From positions 1 to 5,835 of the forward strand of contig KL569182.1 in NCBI GenBank assembly GCA_000715635.1: a DNA stretch of 5,835 nucleotides. The letters run 5' to 3'. Under the pieces are notes generated by a model that did no database searches, was not told the DNA's origin, and worked only from the letters and a program-made list of their open reading frames with translations. The stretch comes from Streptomyces violaceus. GTDB taxonomy: Bacteria > Actinomycetota > Actinomycetes > Streptomycetales > Streptomycetaceae. This document shows, piece by piece, positions 1 to 5,762 of this stretch. Positions within the stretch are counted from its first letter, which is position 1; each line of letters starts with the position of its first letter. The translations under genes and the position numbers were made by a program.

Positions 1-1
1 G

Positions 2-223
2 CTGGGGCCGGTGCCGTTGCCCGTCCCCGCCGCGGGGCGGCCGCGGCGGGTGGGGGCGCCGCCGCCCGGGGAGCAGTGGGAGCGCGCGTTGCTGCGGGTA
101 CCGCCGGGGAAGGGGGCCGCGCTGGCCGCCGCGCTCAAGGCCGCGCAGGCCGCGCGGATGGCTCGGGGGAGCGGGAGCGGGGTCGGCGTCTGGGTGCGGA
201 TCGATCCGGCTGACATCGGGTGA
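2..223 (+). CDS. priA: Primosomal protein N' (PriA), C-terminal fragment
   Basis: This is the last 73 codons of a reading frame that enters from the left edge and stops at TGA 221-223. PriA recognises stalled or collapsed replication forks and D-loops and promotes reloading of the replisome. The visible part holds a GEQWERALLRVPPGKG stretch, then an alanine-rich helix (about residues 34-52), and ends in VRIDPADIG. This fits the PriA C-terminus, where a helix precedes a final strand with a DP motif. Actinobacterial PriA proteins are known to be degenerate in the helicase motifs, but that part lies outside the window and cannot be checked. The position upstream of fmt and rsmB supports the call, because priA and fmt are neighbours in many actinobacteria. 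The main uncertainty is that only the tail is visible. Confidence 0.82.
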   Translation: MGPVPLPVPAAGRPRRVGAPPPGEQWERALLRVPPGKGAALAAALKAAQAARMARGSGSGVGVWVRIDPADIG

Positions 224-280
224 GCCGTCGAGCGGGTGAGCTGTCGCACAAGATCCGGCGGGCGTCGCCCGGGTGTGCGG

Positions 281-311
281 CTGCCCTCCCGAAAGCGTCC
301 CGGGAGGGCAG
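281..311. terminator. Bidirectional hairpin terminator between priA and the HTH gene
   Basis: A perfect inverted repeat has 11-bp arms, CTGCCCTCCCG at 281-291 and CGGGAGGGCAG at 301-311, around a 9-nt loop. It lies in the 100-bp gap between two converging genes, 58 bp past the priA stop and 13 bp past the stop of the minus-strand gene. There is no U-tract on either side, which is common for terminators in high-GC actinobacteria. The symmetry means it could stop transcription from both directions. The structure is seen directly; its terminator role is inferred from position. Confidence 0.75.
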
Positions 312-323
312 GGCAAGGGGCGT

Positions 324-875
324 TCAGCCGTTGCGCGGGCCGGGGAACGCCGTCGGCCGTGCCTCGTCGCGGAGTGCGGGGCTGCCTGCCGTCGGCTGTG
401 TGGGCATGGAGCGGGCCGCGGGGACCGTCGGGACCGTGGGCAGGCCGGTGGGCATGCTGACCGTGCGACTGGCCGTCGGCTCCGGTGTGCGCTCCGGCTC
501 GGCTGCGGCCGACTGGGCCGTGGCCGTGGCACGGCGTGCGCCGTAACGGCGGTGCACCGCCTGTTTGGTGACTCCGAGCGCGGAGCCCACCGCGTCCCAG
601 GAGAAGCCGAGTGAGCGGTCGAAGTCCACGGCCGCGGTGACCAGGGTCTCGACACTGTCCCGCAGCTCCTGGGCGAGACGTACCGTCGGGGCGGGGGCGC
701 GTCCGTAGACGACGAAGCCCGTGGAGGGGCCGGAGCGGCGCGGGCGGTAGACATTGCCCAACTGGGCGGTGAGTGTGCGCAGTGCGTCCACCTGCCGGCG
801 GACTCGCTCGATGTCCCGCACCAGCAAGTGCAGGCTGGCCCGAGCCTGGGCGTCGTGGGTTGCGTGGTCGGCCAT
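324..875 (-). CDS. Small helix-turn-helix protein of unknown function
   Basis: I do not recognise a named gene. The 183-aa product has three parts. Residues about 12-40 form a charged, leucine-containing helix ([19 protein letters not shown]) that could be a short coiled coil. Residues about 64-112 contain a second helical stretch and then a clear helix-turn-helix, [21 protein letters not shown] (about 92-112), with the usual A-x3-G-V-T turn and a basic recognition helix. Residues 115-183 are Ala/Pro/Thr-rich low complexity. The HTH resembles those of many small actinobacterial DNA-binding proteins (SW-x-x-[IV]-G-x-x-LGV-[ST]-[KR]-QA). The start is ATG 875-873 because GAGAGG (888-883) lies 7 nt upstream; an in-frame TTG at 881 would place that site inside the start region. 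It converges on priA and diverges from fmt. A DNA-binding role is inferred; target and signal are unknown. Confidence 0.8.
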   Translation of the reverse strand: MADHATHDAQARASLHLLVRDIERVRRQVDALRTLTAQLGNVYRPRRSGPSTGFVVYGRAPAPTVRLAQELRDSVETLVTAAVDFDRSLGFSWDAVGSALGVTKQAVHRRYGARRATATAQSAAAEPERTPEPTASRTVSMPTGLPTVPTVPAARSMPTQPTAGSPALRDEARPTAFPGPRNG

Positions 876-882
876 GAACAAG

Positions 883-888
883 CCTCTC
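883..888 (-). promoter_or_regulatory. Ribosome binding site of the HTH gene
   Basis: GAGAGG is read on the minus strand, 7 nt before ATG 875-873. It decides the ATG start over the in-frame TTG two codons upstream (881-879), which is only 1 nt from the motif. Confidence 0.65.
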
Positions 889-908
889 GAACCGGCGTTG
901 AAAGGAAT

Positions 909-926
909 GGGCCGTGATCACGGCCC
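909..926. promoter_or_regulatory. 18-bp perfect palindrome, candidate operator
   Basis: GGGCCGTGATCACGGCCC is an uninterrupted 18-bp palindrome centred between 917 and 918. It lies 34-51 bp upstream of the HTH gene's ATG. A spacerless palindrome makes a poor terminator hairpin but is a good two-fold site for a dimeric DNA-binding protein. The distance from the start codon is where an autoregulatory operator would overlap a promoter. The palindrome is seen; its operator role and any binding by the adjacent HTH protein are inference. Confidence 0.5.
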
Positions 927-930
927 GTTG

Positions 931-951
931 TGGTCAACTCTGTCTTGACCA
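931..951. promoter_or_regulatory. Inverted repeat TGGTCAA-N7-TTGACCA
   Basis: Perfect 7-bp arms (931-937 and 945-951) flank the spacer CTCTGTC. Each arm contains TTGACC read outward, a good match to a sigma-70-type -35 hexamer, one per strand. I found no convincing -10 hexamer 16-19 bp away in either direction, so I favour an operator-type site over a pair of divergent promoters. It begins 4 bp after the 18-bp palindrome. Confidence 0.4.
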
Positions 952-952
952 A

Positions 953-969
953 CGCGGATTCGCTCCGCG
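953..969. repeat. Short inverted repeat CGCGGA-N5-TCCGCG
   Basis: Arms 953-958 and 964-969 are perfect, with the 5-nt spacer TTCGC. It starts one base after the TTGACCA arm. On its own it is unremarkable in such GC-rich DNA; it is listed because it is the third inverted repeat in a row within 61 bp. Confidence 0.35.
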
Positions 970-978
970 GGTCACGGT

Positions 979-1028
979 GTGGGGGCGTGGGGGCATATGC
1001 GTGCGCCTGTGCGCCGGGGGAGTGCGCC
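979..1028. repeat. Short direct repeats in the fmt upstream region
   Basis: GTGGGGGC occurs twice in perfect tandem (979-986, 987-994), followed by three copies of GTGCGCC (1001-1007, 1009-1015, 1022-1028), the first two spaced by 8 bp. They could be binding half-sites or simple slippage products of GC-rich DNA; the sequence alone does not separate these. Confidence 0.35.
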
Positions 1029-1145
1029 TCGGCCTGCGGCCTCGGTTTGTCTACCACCCGCGCACCACCCGTAACAGCCAACCAAGAGGCTGAGCTCTCC
1101 CGTGGGGGGCCGGGCGCCGTCGGCGGCTTTCCGTCGTGTGGCTCA

Positions 1146-1151
1146 TAGACT
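1146..1151 (+). promoter_or_regulatory. Candidate -10 element of the fmt promoter
   Basis: TAGACT matches the actinobacterial principal-sigma -10 form (TAG-purine-x-T). It would start transcription near 1157-1159 and leave a leader of about 42 nt before the fmt ATG. No good -35 hexamer is seen 17-18 bp upstream (the sequence there is GGCGGC/GCGGCT), which is common in streptomycete promoters. Confidence 0.5.
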
Positions 1152-1180
1152 GGTGTGCTGCCCGTCGTTCATCCCCGCCC

Positions 1181-1186
1181 GAGAGG
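1181..1186 (+). promoter_or_regulatory. Ribosome binding site of fmt
   Basis: GAGAGG lies 13 nt before the ATG at 1200-1202, a rather long spacing. It is the only purine-rich run in the leader, and the ATG behind it begins the conserved Fmt N-terminus, so it supports this start over the in-frame TTG-type extension to 1155. Confidence 0.5.
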
Positions 1187-1199
1187 CCCCCACCACCCC

Positions 1200-2132
1200 A
1201 TGAAGCTCGTCTTCGCCGGTACACCCGAGGTCGCCGTTCCCGCTCTGGACGCTCTTCTCGCCTCCGGGCGGCACGAGGTGGCCGCCGTCGTCACGCGGCC
1301 CGACGCGCCGGCCGGGCGCGGGCGCAGGCTGGTCGCGTCGCCCGTCGCCGAGCGGGCGGAGGAGGCCGGGATCGAGGTGCTGAAGCCCGCGAAGCCGAAG
1401 GACCCCGAGTTCCTGGAGCGGCTGCGGGAGATCGCGCCGGACTGCTGTCCCGTCGTCGCGTACGGGGCGCTGCTGCCCCGTGTCGCCCTCGACGTCCCCG
1501 CCCAGGGCTGGGTCAATCTGCACTTCTCCCTGCTGCCGGCCTGGCGCGGGGCCGCGCCCGTGCAGCACGCCATCATGGCCGGGGACGAGATCACCGGGGC
1601 TTCCACGTTCCTGATCGAGGAGGGGCTCGACTCGGGGCCGGTGTACGGGACGGTGACCGAGGAGATCCGGGCCACCGACACCAGCGGGGACCTGCTGACG
1701 CGGCTCGCCTTCGCCGGTGCCGGGCTGCTCGCGGCGACCATGGACGGGATCGAGGACGGCACGCTGAAGGCCGTACCGCAGCCGGCCGAGGGGGTCAGCC
1801 TGGCCCCGAAGGTCAACGTCGAGGACGCCCATCTCGACTGGGGCGCTCCCGCGCTGCGCGTCGACCGGATGGTACGGGGCTGCACCCCGGCTCCCGGCGC
1901 CTGGACCACGTTCCGCGGCGAGCGGCTCAAGCTCATCCAGGTCGCCCCCGTGCCCGACCGGGCGGACCTCGCCCCCGGGCAGATCTCGGCAGCGAAGAAC
2001 AACGTGTACGTCGGCACCGGTTCGCACGGTGTCGAGCTGCTGTGGGTGCAGGCCCAGGGCAAGAAGCCGATGAGGGCGGCGGACTGGGCGCGCGGCGTGC
2101 GGATCGGCGAGGGGGAGCGGCTCGGGGGCTGA
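1200..2132 (+). CDS. fmt: Methionyl-tRNA formyltransferase
   Basis: Fmt transfers a formyl group from 10-formyltetrahydrofolate to the amino group of Met on initiator tRNA in the cytoplasm, giving the fMet-tRNA used to start translation. The 310-aa product is close to the usual 310-315 aa. It opens with [20 protein letters not shown], the typical family start, and has [12 protein letters not shown] at about 33-44. The formyltransferase core carries [17 protein letters not shown] (106-122) and [10 protein letters not shown] (140-149). The catalytic triad is intact: Asn106, His108 and Asp144, the same numbers as in E. coli Fmt. Residues about 205-305 are the C-terminal tRNA-binding domain ([23 protein letters not shown]). 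ATG 1200 was chosen because upstream in-frame residues ([10 protein letters not shown]) are unlike Fmt and GAGAGG precedes this ATG. rsmB follows 64 bp later on the same strand, so the two are probably one operon. Confidence 0.97.
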   Translation: MKLVFAGTPEVAVPALDALLASGRHEVAAVVTRPDAPAGRGRRLVASPVAERAEEAGIEVLKPAKPKDPEFLERLREIAPDCCPVVAYGALLPRVALDVPAQGWVNLHFSLLPAWRGAAPVQHAIMAGDEITGASTFLIEEGLDSGPVYGTVTEEIRATDTSGDLLTRLAFAGAGLLAATMDGIEDGTLKAVPQPAEGVSLAPKVNVEDAHLDWGAPALRVDRMVRGCTPAPGAWTTFRGERLKLIQVAPVPDRADLAPGQISAAKNNVYVGTGSHGVELLWVQAQGKKPMRAADWARGVRIGEGERLGG

Positions 2133-2138
2133 TGCCCC
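2125..2138 (+). other. Small hairpin with the fmt stop codon in its loop
   Basis: GGGGC (2125-2129) and GCCCC (2134-2138) can pair around the 4-nt loop TGAT, which contains the fmt stop codon 2130-2132. The 5-bp stem has no U-tract behind it and is unlikely to be an efficient terminator; it may only be chance in GC-rich DNA. Confidence 0.25.
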
Positions 2139-2151
2139 GTTCCATGCGGCG

Positions 2152-2157
2152 TAGGCT
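2152..2157 (+). promoter_or_regulatory. Possible internal -10 element upstream of rsmB
   Basis: TAGGCT resembles the -10 used by actinobacterial principal sigma factors and lies 40 bp before the rsmB GTG, inside the 64-bp fmt-rsmB gap. The expected -35 position overlaps the fmt stop (GCTGAT/CTGATG) and is poor. It could give rsmB its own transcript besides read-through from fmt. Confidence 0.3.
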
Positions 2158-2196
2158 GGACGGCGCACTTCTTCTCACACCCGGAGCACATTTTTC

Positions 2197-3624
2197 GTGA
2201 GCGAACAGCCCCGTCGGCCCCGCACGTCCGGCAAGCCCTACCGTCGGCCCAAGAAGGACCCCGTCCGCATCCTCGCCTTCGAGGCGCTGAGGGCCGTGGA
2301 CGAGCGGGACGCCTACGCCAACCTCGTCCTGCCGCCGTTGTTGCGCAAAGCGCGGGAGAACGAGGGACCCGAGAAGTTCGACGCGCGGGACGCGGCGCTC
2401 GCCACCGAGCTGGTGTACGGGACGCTGCGGTGGCAAGGGACGTACGACGCGGTCATCGCGACCTGCGTGGACCGGCCGCTCGGGGACGTCGACCCGCCGG
2501 TGCTGGACGTGCTGAGCCTCGGTGCGCACCAGTTGCTCGGGACGCGGATCCCGACCCACGCGGCCGTGTCCGCCACCGTCGAACTCGCGCGCGTCGTGCT
2601 CGGCGACGGACGGGCCAAGTTCGTCAACGCCGTGCTGCGGAAGATCGCGCAGGACGATCTGGACGGCTGGCTCGAGCGGGTCGCGCCGCCCTACGACGAG
2701 GATCCCGAGGACAACCTCGCCGTCGTCCACTCGCATCCGCGGTGGGTCGTCTCCGCGCTGTGGGACTCCCTCGGCGGCGGGCGCGCCGGGATCGAGGAGT
2801 TGCTGCGCGCCGACAACGAGCGGCCCGAGGTGACCCTGGTGGCGCGGCCCGGGCGGGCCACCGCCGAGGAACTGCTCGGGGAGGACGCCGCGGTGCCAGG
2901 GCGATGGTCGCCGTATGCCGTGCGGCTGACCGAGGGCGGCGAGCCGGGCGCCATCGAGGCCGTCCGGGACGGGCGCGCGGGTGTGCAGGACGAAGGCAGC
3001 CAGCTCGTGGCGATCGCCCTCGCCAACGCGCCGTTGGAGGGGCCCGACCGGCGGTGGCTGGACGGGTGCGCGGGGCCCGGCGGCAAGGCCGCGCTGCTCG
3101 GCGCCCTGGCCGCCGAACGGGGTGCGATGCTGCTCGCCTCCGAGAAGCAGCCGCACCGGGCCGGGCTCGTGGCCAACGCGCTGGACGGCAATCCCGGGCC
3201 GTATCAGGTGATCGCCGCGGACGGGACCCGTCCGGCGTGGCGGCCCGGCAGCTTCGACCGGGTCCTGGTCGATGTGCCGTGCACCGGTCTCGGCGCCCTG
3301 CGGCGCCGCCCCGAGGCACGCTGGCGGCGCCGGCCCGGCGACCTGGAGGGGTTCGCGCCGTTGCAGCGCGGGCTCCTGCGCACCGCCCTGGAGTCGGTGC
3401 GGGTCGGCGGTGTCGTGGGCTACGCGACGTGCTCGCCGCACCTCGCCGAGACCCGGGCCGTGGTCGCCGATGTGCTCAAGCAGATCCCGGACACCGACCT
3501 CGTCGACGCGCGGCCGCTGCTGCCCGGCGTTCCGGAGCTGGGCGACGGACCCGACGTGCAGCTGTGGCCGCATCTGCACGGGACCGACGCCATGTACCTG
3601 GCACTCATTCGCCGGACCGGCTGA
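2197..3624 (+). CDS. rsmB: 16S rRNA (cytosine-967-C5)-methyltransferase
   Basis: RsmB (also Sun/Fmu) uses S-adenosylmethionine to methylate C5 of cytosine 967 of 16S rRNA. The 475-aa product starts with a basic, probably disordered leader (1-22). Residues about 23-160 form the NusB-like RNA-binding domain, with RDAALATELVYGTLRWQ (64-80) and FVNAVLRKI (142-150). The methyltransferase domain has VQDEGSQLVA (263-272), SAM-binding motif I LDGCAGPGGK (288-297), motif IV VDVPCTGLGALRRRPEARW (358-376) and motif VI GYATCSPH (408-415). In the m5C family Cys412 (TCS) would be the nucleophile and Cys362 (PC) the residue aiding product release; both are present. It is somewhat longer than E. coli RsmB (429 aa), mostly at the leader and linkers. 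GTG 2197 is preceded by GGAG (2183-2186) with 10-nt spacing. Its 3' end overlaps the opposing transporter gene by 20 bp. Confidence 0.95.
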   Translation: MSEQPRRPRTSGKPYRRPKKDPVRILAFEALRAVDERDAYANLVLPPLLRKARENEGPEKFDARDAALATELVYGTLRWQGTYDAVIATCVDRPLGDVDPPVLDVLSLGAHQLLGTRIPTHAAVSATVELARVVLGDGRAKFVNAVLRKIAQDDLDGWLERVAPPYDEDPEDNLAVVHSHPRWVVSALWDSLGGGRAGIEELLRADNERPEVTLVARPGRATAEELLGEDAAVPGRWSPYAVRLTEGGEPGAIEAVRDGRAGVQDEGSQLVAIALANAPLEGPDRRWLDGCAGPGGKAALLGALAAERGAMLLASEKQPHRAGLVANALDGNPGPYQVIAADGTRPAWRPGSFDRVLVDVPCTGLGALRRRPEARWRRRPGDLEGFAPLQRGLLRTALESVRVGGVVGYATCSPHLAETRAVVADVLKQIPDTDLVDARPLLPGVPELGDGPDVQLWPHLHGTDAMYLALIRRTG

Positions 3625-5752
3625 CCCCCGCTCCGACACTCTCCCGGTTCGCCGCACCGCCGTCCTCCCTGGCCAGCCGGTGCGGCCACCACACCTTCGG
3701 TCCCACGTCCAGGAACAGCGACGTCACCAGGACCGAGCGCACGATGAACGTGTCGATGAGGACGCCGAGGGCCACCGCGAAGCCGATCTCGGCGAAGGCG
3801 ACCATCGGGAGGGTGCCGAGGGCGGCGAACGTGCCGGCCAGCACCAGCCCCGCGGAGGTGATGACCGCGCCAGTGGCGGCGAGCCCCGTGACCACGCCCC
3901 GTCTGGTGCCCTGGCGGGCGGCCTCCTCGCGGATGCGCGTGGTGAGGAAGATGTTGTAGTCGATGCCCAGGGCGACCAGGAAGACGAAGACGAACAGCGG
4001 GAAGTCGGTCGCCTCGCCCGCGTAGTCGAAGACGTACCGGAAGGCCAGCGCGCTGAGGCCGAGCGCCGCCGCGAACGACAGGATCACCGTGCCGACCAGC
4101 AGCAACGGGGCGATCAGGGCGCGCAGCAGGGCGCAGAGGATCAGCAGGACGACCAGCAACACCAGCGGGATGATCAGCACGTTGTCGTGCGTGGTCGCCT
4201 TGTCCATGTCGAGCAGGGCCGCCGTGCCGCCGCCCACCTGGGCGTCGGCGCCCGGCACCCCGTGCACGGCGTCCCGGACCCGCTCCACCGTCTGTTTGGC
4301 GGCCTCGCTGTCCGCCGGGGCGGTCATGGTGGCCTCGAAGAGGACCTTGCCCTCGTAGATCGGTTTGGTGCCCGGCGGCAGTCCCAGAGACGTCGGGACC
4401 ACGCCTTGCGTCTCGGCGACCGTGCGGCCCACCTGCTCGGCCTGCGCCCGGTCGCTCACGATGACCAGAGGATCGCCGCTGCCCGCCGGGAAGTAGCGCG
4501 CCGACACCTCCTGGCCGGTGATCGAGTCCGGTTTCCCGGTGAACGCGTCCGCGTTGCTGATGCCCTCCGCGCGCAGCTGGATCAGGCCCAGTGAGCAGAC
4601 CGCCAGGGCCAGCGCCGTCACCGCCCAGGTGATCCGCGGGCGGCCGGCGATACGGCGGCCCGTGCGCGCCCAGATGCCGCGCTCGGTCGGGTCGGGGCTG
4701 CCGTAGTGCGGGATCGCCGGCCAGAAGATCCACCGGCCGCAGATCACCAGCAGGGCCGGGAACAGGCTCATCATCGCCAGCAGGGCGACGGCGACACCGA
4801 TCGCGGCGACCGGGCCCAGGCCGCTCGTGGAGTTCATCTCGGCGGCCAGCAGCACCAGCATGCTCAGGACGACCGTCGCGCCGGAGGCGAGCACGGCCGG
4901 GCCGGCCCGGTGCAGTGCCAGGGCCATCGCCTCGTGCCGGTCCTCGTGACGGCGCAACTCCTCCCGGTAGCGGGCGACCAGCAACAGGGCGTAGTCCGTC
5001 CCCGCGCCGAAGACGAGCACCGTGAGAATGCCGGCGCTCTGGCCGTTGACCGTCAGGCCCGCGTGCTCGGCCAGCAGGTAGATCAGCGCCTGGGAGGTGA
5101 ACAGCGCGCAGACCACCGCGATCAGCGGCACCACCAGCAGGGTCAGGCTGCGATAGGTGATGAGCAGCATGACGATGACGACGACCATCGCCGAGAACAG
5201 CAGCGTCGAGTCGATGCCCTCGAAGGCCTCGGCGAAGTCCGCGGAGGTGCCGCCCGGGCCGGTGATGTGCACGGCCAGACCGCCGCCGCCCTCGCCGACG
5301 TCGTCCCTGATGGAGTCGACGGCGGGTGAGATCCGCTCCCAGCCCTGCTCGTCCATCGTGATCGGCACCAGGACCTGCGCGGCCCGCGGGTCGACCTGCC
5401 GGTCGTAGACCGGCCCGCGCGTCTCCGAGCCCCGGATGCCGTGGTCCCGCAGCTCCTTGAGCTGCCGTACGTCCTCGGCGATCTGCGCCCGGTCCCGGTC
5501 CGTCAGCCCGCTGTCCCGGGCGTAGATCACGACCGCCGGGATCTGCTCCGGCCGGAAGTCCTCGGAGATCTCCAGCACCTGCGTCGACTCCGCGGACCCC
5601 GGCAGCCAGGACGCCGCGTCGTTGTCCTGGGCATCGGTGAGCTTCATCGCGAACGGTGCCGCCACGAACAGCACGACCAGCCACAACACCAGCACCAGCC
5701 ACTTGGCCCGCCGCCCGCAGACGAGATGCCCGATGCCGCGATTGCTCGTCAT
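3605..5752 (-). CDS. MMPL/RND-family membrane transporter
   Basis: The 715-aa product is a complete MMPL-type member of the RND superfamily, expected to use the proton gradient in the cytoplasmic membrane to export a lipid or other hydrophobic molecule. Two similar halves are visible. Each has one membrane helix (about 17-35 and 374-392), a large extracytoplasmic domain (about 40-182 and 395-520) and five further helices (about 183-338 and 523-680). The Asp-Tyr pairs that relay protons in MmpL3 are present in both halves: GTDYALLLVARYREEL (Asp253-Tyr254) and GIDYNIFLTTRIREE (Asp598-Tyr599). The end LDVGPKVWWPHRLA plus a short tail lacks the long C-terminal domain of MmpL3. ATG 5752-5750 was chosen because GGAGG (5762-5758) is 5 nt upstream and a basic MTSNRGIGHLVCGRRAKW start leads into helix 1. 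Upstream in-frame codons to 5833 have no such site. Its substrate cannot be read from the sequence, and no regulator or biosynthetic partner is in the window. Confidence 0.93.
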   Translation of the reverse strand: MTSNRGIGHLVCGRRAKWLVLVLWLVVLFVAAPFAMKLTDAQDNDAASWLPGSAESTQVLEISEDFRPEQIPAVVIYARDSGLTDRDRAQIAEDVRQLKELRDHGIRGSETRGPVYDRQVDPRAAQVLVPITMDEQGWERISPAVDSIRDDVGEGGGGLAVHITGPGGTSADFAEAFEGIDSTLLFSAMVVVIVMLLITYRSLTLLVVPLIAVVCALFTSQALIYLLAEHAGLTVNGQSAGILTVLVFGAGTDYALLLVARYREELRRHEDRHEAMALALHRAGPAVLASGATVVLSMLVLLAAEMNSTSGLGPVAAIGVAVALLAMMSLFPALLVICGRWIFWPAIPHYGSPDPTERGIWARTGRRIAGRPRITWAVTALALAVCSLGLIQLRAEGISNADAFTGKPDSITGQEVSARYFPAGSGDPLVIVSDRAQAEQVGRTVAETQGVVPTSLGLPPGTKPIYEGKVLFEATMTAPADSEAAKQTVERVRDAVHGVPGADAQVGGGTAALLDMDKATTHDNVLIIPLVLLVVLLILCALLRALIAPLLLVGTVILSFAAALGLSALAFRYVFDYAGEATDFPLFVFVFLVALGIDYNIFLTTRIREEAARQGTRRGVVTGLAATGAVITSAGLVLAGTFAALGTLPMVAFAEIGFAVALGVLIDTFIVRSVLVTSLFLDVGPKVWWPHRLAREDGGAANRESVGAGVSRSGE

Positions 5753-5757
5753 GTGGA

Positions 5758-5762
5758 CCTCC
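5758..5762 (-). promoter_or_regulatory. Ribosome binding site of the MMPL transporter gene
   Basis: GGAGG read on the minus strand lies 5 nt before ATG 5752-5750, embedded in GCGGAGGTCCAC. It is the strongest Shine-Dalgarno match in the window and fixes the start, excluding the 27-codon extension to GTG 5833. Confidence 0.8.

Larger units (their letters stand above)
876..1199. other. Divergent intergenic control region, HTH gene / fmt
   Basis: This 324-bp stretch has no credible gene. The short frames crossing it lack a ribosome binding site and any recognisable protein sequence. It holds, in order, three inverted repeats (909-969), short GC-rich direct repeats (979-1028), an octamer palindrome GCATATGC (993-1000), and the presumed fmt promoter and leader (1146-1199). 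From about 1030 to 1140 I see only weak, short GC-rich stems. No clear -10 hexamer of the TANNNT type was found on the minus strand for the HTH gene, so its promoter remains unplaced. Confidence 0.6.

Noticed and set aside
220..614. Short plus-strand frames starting at the priA stop
   Set aside because: They run through the terminator hairpin and antisense to the HTH gene, with no ribosome binding site and no recognisable sequence.
993..1000. GCATATGC octamer palindrome, echoed by CATATG at 5797-5802
   Set aside because: Too short to be meaningful; no shared flanking sequence between the two sites.
754..1148. Small plus-strand frames across the divergent intergenic region
   Set aside because: No Shine-Dalgarno motif at the right distance and no coherent protein features; the region is better explained by regulatory repeats.
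1155..1199. N-terminal extension of fmt by 15 codons
   Set aside because: The extra residues are unlike Fmt, would begin almost at the predicted transcription start and would place GAGAGG inside the gene.
1136..2200. Plus-strand frame of 354 codons overlapping fmt
   Set aside because: It is a shadow frame of fmt with an Arg/Ala/Gly-rich product. The fmt frame carries the conserved catalytic residues.
1933..3657. Long open frame on the minus strand (574 codons) opposite rsmB
   Set aside because: It is antisense to rsmB, which has all family motifs. The translation is Arg/Gly/Pro-rich with no recognisable domain, as expected for a shadow frame in high-GC DNA.
3272..4594. Plus-strand frame running from rsmB into the MMPL gene
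   Set aside because: It is first out of frame with rsmB and then antisense to the transporter, with no start signal and compositionally biased Asp/Gln/Arg-rich sequence.
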